DNA of 20,356 nt from Thermoplasmata archaeon (GTDB lineage Archaea > Thermoplasmatota > Thermoplasmata > Thermoplasmatales > Thermoplasmataceae). The notes beneath the pieces were generated by a model that saw nothing but the letters and a program-made list of their open reading frames with translations, was not told the origin of the DNA and ran no database searches. Made by a program: the position numbers and the translations under genes. Of the stretch, positions 16,591 to 20,356 are shown piece after piece. Positions within the stretch are counted from its first letter, which is position 1. Each line of letters begins with the position of its first letter. The DNA lies in assembly GCA_021850505.1 (NCBI GenBank), contig JAJZLW010000127.1, positions 1 to 20,356 of the forward strand, written 5' to 3'.

Positions 16591-17174
16591 ATGAATCAAC
16601 CGACAATGCTGGAGATCGAAATAACTACGTTCTTTTCGCTAACAACAATTATCTGGGAAAGATCGGGATTGGTCTTGGGATCAGTCGTCTAAAGATAAAT
16701 TTTCATTCCGTTTCGGTGGCTTTGGGGTATAATTCAACAATTATTCAATGGAACGACGCTATTTCCAGCATGCAAGGCGATATGGGAAAATCCCTCATTC
16801 CAAACAAAACCAGGAGTGTTTTGAGCACTGTTGGTACCCTTGTTGTACCGGGTGGTTTGTATGCTTCATCCATATTTGGGCCAGGATGGAACTGGGTCGG
16901 AGCTTATAATTTTGATCATTTCAGGATTTACGCCTTCAAAAGTATGGTTGGAGTAATTAAGCACTCATTTGACATCTGGGTAGTATCCGAGGAAAAGGGT
17001 GGTGAACGGTTGGCTTCAGATCTTTTTAAGGCGATCCTTTCGCATTCCCAGGAAATGCCTATTTCGAATGAGGAATTCGAAGGCAAGATTGCCAACATTC
17101 GTTCAAGGATAAAGGAGGCACTTTCTGGAATTTCCCTGCGGGGACTCGATAATAACCTCTGGTATAGCTTATGA
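16587..17174 (+). CDS. Possible PH-like soluble protein with family-type C-terminal tail (195 aa)
   Basis: The ATG at 16587 overlaps the stop of the previous gene by four bases (ATGA), so I choose it over the upstream ATG at 16524, which lies inside that gene. The chain has alternating hydrophobic strands (LKINFHSVSVALGY, FRIYAFKSMVGVI, FDIWVVSEE) followed by a long helix (ERLASDLFKAIL), which suggests a PH- or GRAM-like fold; this is inference from pattern only. Its last residues, LRGLDNNLWYSL, resemble the tails of the 310-residue family (copy C: RSLNDNLWEQI; copy A: LRGIFDFPIFEKFI). No membrane helix is convincing, although residues at about 90-115 are Gly-rich and hydrophobic. Confidence 0.72.
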   Translation: MNESTDNAGDRNNYVLFANNNYLGKIGIGLGISRLKINFHSVSVALGYNSTIIQWNDAISSMQGDMGKSLIPNKTRSVLSTVGTLVVPGGLYASSIFGPGWNWVGAYNFDHFRIYAFKSMVGVIKHSFDIWVVSEEKGGERLASDLFKAILSHSQEMPISNEEFEGKIANIRSRIKEALSGISLRGLDNNLWYSL

Positions 17175-17252
17175 GTCACTGAGTTCCCTGAATATATATG
17201 ATGCTTTCAAGAATCAATCATAGTTACGCAAAAGATTTCGGGGCAAGGTCAA

Positions 17253-17267
17253 TTTCCTTTTATTTTC
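17253..17267 (+). terminator. Candidate T-rich terminator after the 16587 gene
   Basis: A T/C run (TTTCCTTTTATTTTCC) lies about 80 bases past the stop at 17174. Archaeal polymerase stops at U-rich stretches, so this is plausible but not diagnostic. The remainder of the convergent gap from 17175 to 17425 holds no supported gene. Confidence 0.25.
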
Positions 17268-17425
17268 CTGTAGTTTTGCGGATTTTCGATAGACATTCTA
17301 TCCGGTTAAGAAACCTCGTCCTTTTGCCGGATCTTAACATATCGCAGTGAAATATGTCTTAACCTCGCTCCTTCAGCTGTTGTTAGAATTGTATGAGTCA
17401 GTGCAAGGCACGCAGAACGCTCAGA

Positions 17426-18403
17426 TCAGAACGGAAACTCCGATATGGTACGACAACGAGAAAGATCATCCACCTCCACCAGGTAGTTGGAATGATGCTT
17501 TCTTGCCGGCAGGTTCCAGTGTCTGTTCAATCCCTCCAGGAAGCGTTGCAGTGCCTGCCTTTCAACGATGAAATAGTCGACGAGCGTGCCATTCTCGCAC
17601 CCAAGACCAAAAAAGATAGCTCCGCAATAGCCCCTGATTACATTGGCATAGAAATCAGAAAAGAATCTTGATCTTACGTTGATCTCGACTATGTGTTCAG
17701 ACTCGTCCACAACAGTGTGAAGTGCATCACCCATGATTCCCGGCTGATCCATTCTCCAGATCAACCTGTCAGATTCATCATCGACAAATTGTTTGGGAAC
17801 AAAAACGCCACTGTTCTGGAAGATCCCCTGATTCTCGGACGCGATCCCTTCCTTGTTGATGATCCACCTGGTTTTGACCAGAGCCAGATTGCTCGGGGCA
17901 TTCCCGAAGGACAGGTACAAATTCAATAAATATGGAAGGCCACTCGGATTCAAGCCATAATGAACAAGGTTCCTTTCATAGGGTGCTTCTTCCGTTACGA
18001 AATCCAGAATCCTCTCGCTGACCTTTTGGGATTGACTTTCATGAAATTCAATGCTGACATAAACGCTTCCGGCCCTCTGTAGCGTAATGGGCGAGACCCT
18101 GCATCCAGGTATGTCGTTGATATCATTATAGAACTGCCCCTGGAAATCCGGGATCGACATTCTAATTATATTCGAGGGGGAGTAAGGATCGAACGTCATG
18201 TTGAAAGAACTGCTGTTTTTCTGCAGTATTCTCTTTTCCTCGGCAGTCAATTCCTGCACGATCCTCCTGTAGAAGAACCATTTCCCCCCTTCTCTTCCAA
18301 TTACGTGGAAGTGATCCTGCTCTCCCACCCTTATTTCACCTATTTTTAGGAATTTCGGATGAACCGCATGAAGTTCCAGTACAGCACAGTTTCGAAGAAT
18401 CAT
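17426..18403 (-). CDS. Uncharacterised ~310-residue family protein, copy D (most divergent)
   Basis: A 325-residue soluble protein, second gene of an operon with copy E (32-base gap). It has the central block, a hydrophobic strand (GSVYVSIEFHESQSQKVSERIL), and a C-terminal block (NGTLVDYFIVERQALQRFLEGL), but its N-terminal region differs from the rest and the tail (VDDLSRCRTISEFPF) lacks the usual aromatic ending. GGAGGG lies 12 bases before the ATG at 18403, somewhat far for a Shine-Dalgarno site but the best start. The overall length and motif order support membership of the same family; it could also be a distant relative only. Confidence 0.72.
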   Translation of the reverse strand: MILRNCAVLELHAVHPKFLKIGEIRVGEQDHFHVIGREGGKWFFYRRIVQELTAEEKRILQKNSSSFNMTFDPYSPSNIIRMSIPDFQGQFYNDINDIPGCRVSPITLQRAGSVYVSIEFHESQSQKVSERILDFVTEEAPYERNLVHYGLNPSGLPYLLNLYLSFGNAPSNLALVKTRWIINKEGIASENQGIFQNSGVFVPKQFVDDESDRLIWRMDQPGIMGDALHTVVDESEHIVEINVRSRFFSDFYANVIRGYCGAIFFGLGCENGTLVDYFIVERQALQRFLEGLNRHWNLPARKHHSNYLVEVDDLSRCRTISEFPF

Positions 18404-18435
18404 TTTATTATATCGCCCTCCACATACTCATAGGT

Positions 18436-19368
18436 CTATATATTTTCTACCTTAAAGAGATCCTCCCGATAGTCTTGGAAACTACGTAACTTTACAGTAG
18501 GTTTATCTGCACTATGACTGATTTTGGCAATTATCCGAATTAAATCCATTGCTTGATGCGCGGGGACAAAAACTGAAACTACCAGACTCCCTTCGTTGAC
18601 CCTCAGAAAGTGCGCTAAGCGAAATATCGAGTTATCGTTGCCTAAGTTCCTTATTTCCTGTAATATTGGATTATTTCCACAGGTTTCGTATAAATTATCC
18701 TCCTCAGAAATTGTTATAAGTTCATCCTTATCCGTTATTGGAGATTTTGAGAAAACAAGCGCGCGATAATCAGGACCTGGTTTTTTTTCAATCTCTGCTA
18801 TGCTGTCATTTGCTGACAGGCACCTCTCAATGGGATCTTCATTGAATGCAGGTATAGAATAACTGATCAGGCTGATCGGAATCCTTGAATTCATCTCTGT
18901 AAGGAATGATATCGCACCAGATCCGGGAACCAGGGATTCTAAAGCGATTTCCCCATCAGCCAGATGATCCATGATAAAGCCGGAAAGCTCGTTGGTTTTG
19001 GAATCATGCAATCTTAGATCAAGAAATAGTTTTCCATTTTCCAGATACAGATGCTGCATAATCACAGAAGGGATTTTAACAATTTCATCAATGATCGAAA
19101 GCTCAGAGAACAACTTTAGCGGGGACTTGATGAGCCATGAATCGCCTTTATCTTCGGCGTGGAACATGCGTGGAAGAAGTGTCGTGAACCTATCCGGATT
19201 TCCGGTCTTCTTCATCGACAAGATAAGGGTCATAGAGTCACCAACCTTACGCGCAATTATCGGAGCATATATTTTGTGCCTGCCTGAATAATCAAGTAGC
19301 GGTGAATCCCCTGATACAGATACAACGCACCGAGTTGACACTACGTCATCCACATCCATCCATCGCAT
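18436..19368 (-). CDS. Uncharacterised ~310-residue family protein, copy E
   Basis: A 310-residue soluble protein, first gene of the two-gene operon with copy D. It begins MRWMDVDDVVSTRCVVSVSGD, aligned with copy B's start. The family blocks are KLFSELSIIDEIVKIPSVIM at about 84-103, the strand and helix LFLDLRLHDSKTNELSGFI, and the C-terminal LAHFLRVNEGSLVVSVFVP with HQAMDLIRII. The tail is RSFQDYREDLFKVENI, ending at a TAG. The ATG at 19368 lies about 23 bases after a TATA box, so the transcript should be leaderless. No function recognised. Confidence 0.78.
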   Translation of the reverse strand: MRWMDVDDVVSTRCVVSVSGDSPLLDYSGRHKIYAPIIARKVGDSMTLILSMKKTGNPDRFTTLLPRMFHAEDKGDSWLIKSPLKLFSELSIIDEIVKIPSVIMQHLYLENGKLFLDLRLHDSKTNELSGFIMDHLADGEIALESLVPGSGAISFLTEMNSRIPISLISYSIPAFNEDPIERCLSANDSIAEIEKKPGPDYRALVFSKSPITDKDELITISEEDNLYETCGNNPILQEIRNLGNDNSIFRLAHFLRVNEGSLVVSVFVPAHQAMDLIRIIAKISHSADKPTVKLRSFQDYREDLFKVENI

Positions 19369-19385
19369 GGATACTTAACGTAACT

Positions 19386-19395
19386 TAATATATTA
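19386..19395 (-). promoter_or_regulatory. TATA box of the copy E-copy D operon
   Basis: TAATATATTA, a palindrome, is centred about 23 bases before the ATG at 19368 on the minus strand. Confidence 0.55.
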
Positions 19396-19479
19396 AATAT
19401 AAGGGTGGTTAGATCAATAGATCAGTCCCATGTGCCTGATCCAGTTATGCATGCTTTGCTCTATTCATAGATAAAACAG

Positions 19480-19759
19480 CAGTATAATCTGCCAGCCACT
19501 TCGAGCTAAAGCAGTAGAGCTTGCAACTGCGCGTCGGCATGGGCGGTATTCATGCATCCGTGAAACGAGCTGCAATAGGCAAGTTGACTGCAGGGAGCAA
19601 CACTCGCCAGTCATGTCGCACGAGGGCGTGGCCCTCGCCATTCGGGCAGAGACATATACTGTACACCCACAAGCTTAACCTACGCAAATCATGGGGCATT
19701 ACGCAAACAGATGCCGCAAGGCATAGAACGTCGTCGTAATTCTCCGTCACGGCAATCAA
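19480..19759 (-). pseudogene. Remnant of a second tnpB 3' end (IS605-type)
   Basis: About 32 bases at 19497-19530 match the 3' end of the tnpB at 6520-6552 (ACTTCGAGCTAAAGCA identical, then GAG-TTG-AACTG spaced alike). On the minus strand this gives STALARSG, comparable to SDALARSN of the first copy. Further upstream a frame reads ICLCPNGEGHALVRHD, which looks like a decayed zinc-finger region (CPNCGHALxRD) of TnpB. Stops and frame changes break it. It is unusually G/C-rich for the window and contains perfect hairpins (see findings). The call of tnpB remnant rests mainly on the tail match; the zinc finger is tentative. The rest of 19369-19850 shows no gene. Confidence 0.42.
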
Positions 19760-19818
19760 GGATTAGATTTTGGTATCTTAATATTCAATTTATTCACTGT
19801 TTAGCTGGATATATGGAG

Positions 19819-19828
19819 ATCTATATGC
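19819..19828 (+). promoter_or_regulatory. TATA box of the 19851 gene
   Basis: ATCTATATGC is centred about 27 bases before the ATG at 19851, consistent with a leaderless start. Confidence 0.45.
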
Positions 19829-19850
19829 TACATAGTAATTATAGTGTAGT

Positions 19851-20132
19851 ATGACAAAGGCAATCAATAAAACGACAAAGAACTGGCATTCCTATTACAC
19901 ATGTGTGGATGAAACATGGGCAAATGGAAAGCCTGTGAGGAAGTAGATCGGATACCCTCGGAAATCACCAAAGTCAAAGAACGAGATAGAACCTGAACTT
20001 CTCCTTCAATATGCCCAGATATTGTTGAAGAAGGGAATAAGCCAGGGGGAGATTGGATCTATACTGAAGAAGATCGGGATTGAATATGATACATGGGCCA
20101 TAGCGAAGGTCATAATAGGGAACGACCAGTAA
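19851..20132 (+). pseudogene. Small protein gene interrupted by an in-frame TAG (transposase-N-terminus-like)
   Basis: From ATG 19851 the frame gives 31 codons, a TAG at 19944-19946, then 61 more codons to TAA 20130-20132. The two parts read as one protein: ...ANGKPVRK then IGYPRKSPKSKNE. The WxxYYTCVDETWANGKPVRKxIGY pattern resembles the start of IS1634-like transposases (YxxLVESYRENGKVRQxxxxYLG). The second part has a helix-turn-helix-like run, LLKKGISQGEIGSILKKIGI. A promoter is present, so it may have been recently active. Either a nonsense mutation in a small gene, or a gene in which TAG is read through. The transposase link is tentative. Confidence 0.5.
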
Positions 20133-20158
20133 ACGAACAAAGTATTCCTCAGGCTGAA

Positions 20159-20356
20159 ATGAACATGGAGGTCAGCTTCTCACCCCGATTCACAATATAC
20201 ATGAAAGGTGGTTCCAGGCTTGTTCTCTACAAGACAGAGAGAACGGTAGTGAAATCCGTTGATTACAGATTAACTGCTGTCCGCCATCCAATGATATGCA
20301 GGCATGACAGGATTACGTTCAGATCAGAGAGAATATCTGAAATCGTGTCACCAAGC
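20159..20356 (+). CDS. Partial hypothetical protein running off the window
   Basis: From ATG 20159 (a second ATG follows at 20165, MNMEVSFSPRF) the frame stays open for 66 codons to the window edge. It is rich in Arg and short beta-type strands (GSRLVLYKTERTVVKSVDY). The gap to the previous stop is 26 bases, so it could be co-transcribed with 19851. I recognise no family from this part. Confidence 0.5.
   Translation, partial: MNMEVSFSPRFTIYMKGGSRLVLYKTERTVVKSVDYRLTAVRHPMICRHDRITFRSERISEIVSPS

Noticed and set aside
17347..17929. Plus-strand frames at 17347, 17393 and 17693
   Set aside because: Mostly antisense to family copy D; no motifs and no promoter.
1..20356. tRNA, rRNA, CRISPR arrays and cas genes
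   Set aside because: Scanned by eye for T-loop patterns and regularly spaced repeats; the only regular repeats are inside the surface protein gene.

Overview
The window reads as archaeal DNA, most likely from a Thermoplasmatota (Thermoplasmatales or Cuniculiplasma-like) genome. Many genes have an A/T-only TATA element about 21-34 bases before the start codon and almost no leader, the pattern of leaderless archaeal transcription. The large surface protein is built from TFxExGLPxGxxW repeats, a style I associate with Thermoplasmata. The assignment is inference; there is no rRNA or other marker gene here. I found no tRNA, rRNA or CRISPR array.

Layout. (1) 1-2708, minus strand: the first 902 codons of a very large open gene that runs off the left edge. 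It has two P-loop NTPase modules separated by a membrane segment and a coiled coil, then a helical C-terminal region. The second module looks like a STAND-type (nSTAND3-like) ATPase, so it may be an intracellular sensor or defence protein. (2) 2999-3937: the first member of a family of about 310 residues that dominates the window. (3) 4046-5654, minus: a two-gene operon of a class I methyltransferase and a DUF72 protein, followed by two small minus-strand genes. (4) 6249-7727: an IS200/IS605-type element carrying only a broken tnpB. (5) 7778-9674: a broken gene made of three repeats, an intact family member, and a truncated, decayed family copy. (6) 9891-10853: a regulator with two winged-helix domains. 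(7) 11048-14836: a 1262-residue secreted, membrane-anchored repeat protein. (8) 14955-17174: a family member, a small membrane-anchored protein and a possible PH-like protein; the last two genes overlap. (9) 17426-19368, minus: two more family members in one operon. (10) 19480-20356: remnants of another tnpB, an interrupted small gene, and a partial gene that leaves the window.

How it fits together. The most striking theme is five intact and one decayed copy of one undescribed protein family within 16.4 kb, on both strands and very divergent in sequence. The copies sit beside surface proteins, a regulator and IS debris, which suggests an accessory, fast-evolving region. The family shares a central block (a hydrophobic strand, then FHxxxxxEIS-like helix) and a C-terminal block (xFVPxxxxDEYxxIL, then a short tail ending near a Trp or Phe). 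The central block vaguely recalls the regulatory domain in front of archaeal Bat/HTH_10 regulators, but no HTH is present. I cannot give the family a function from sequence alone.
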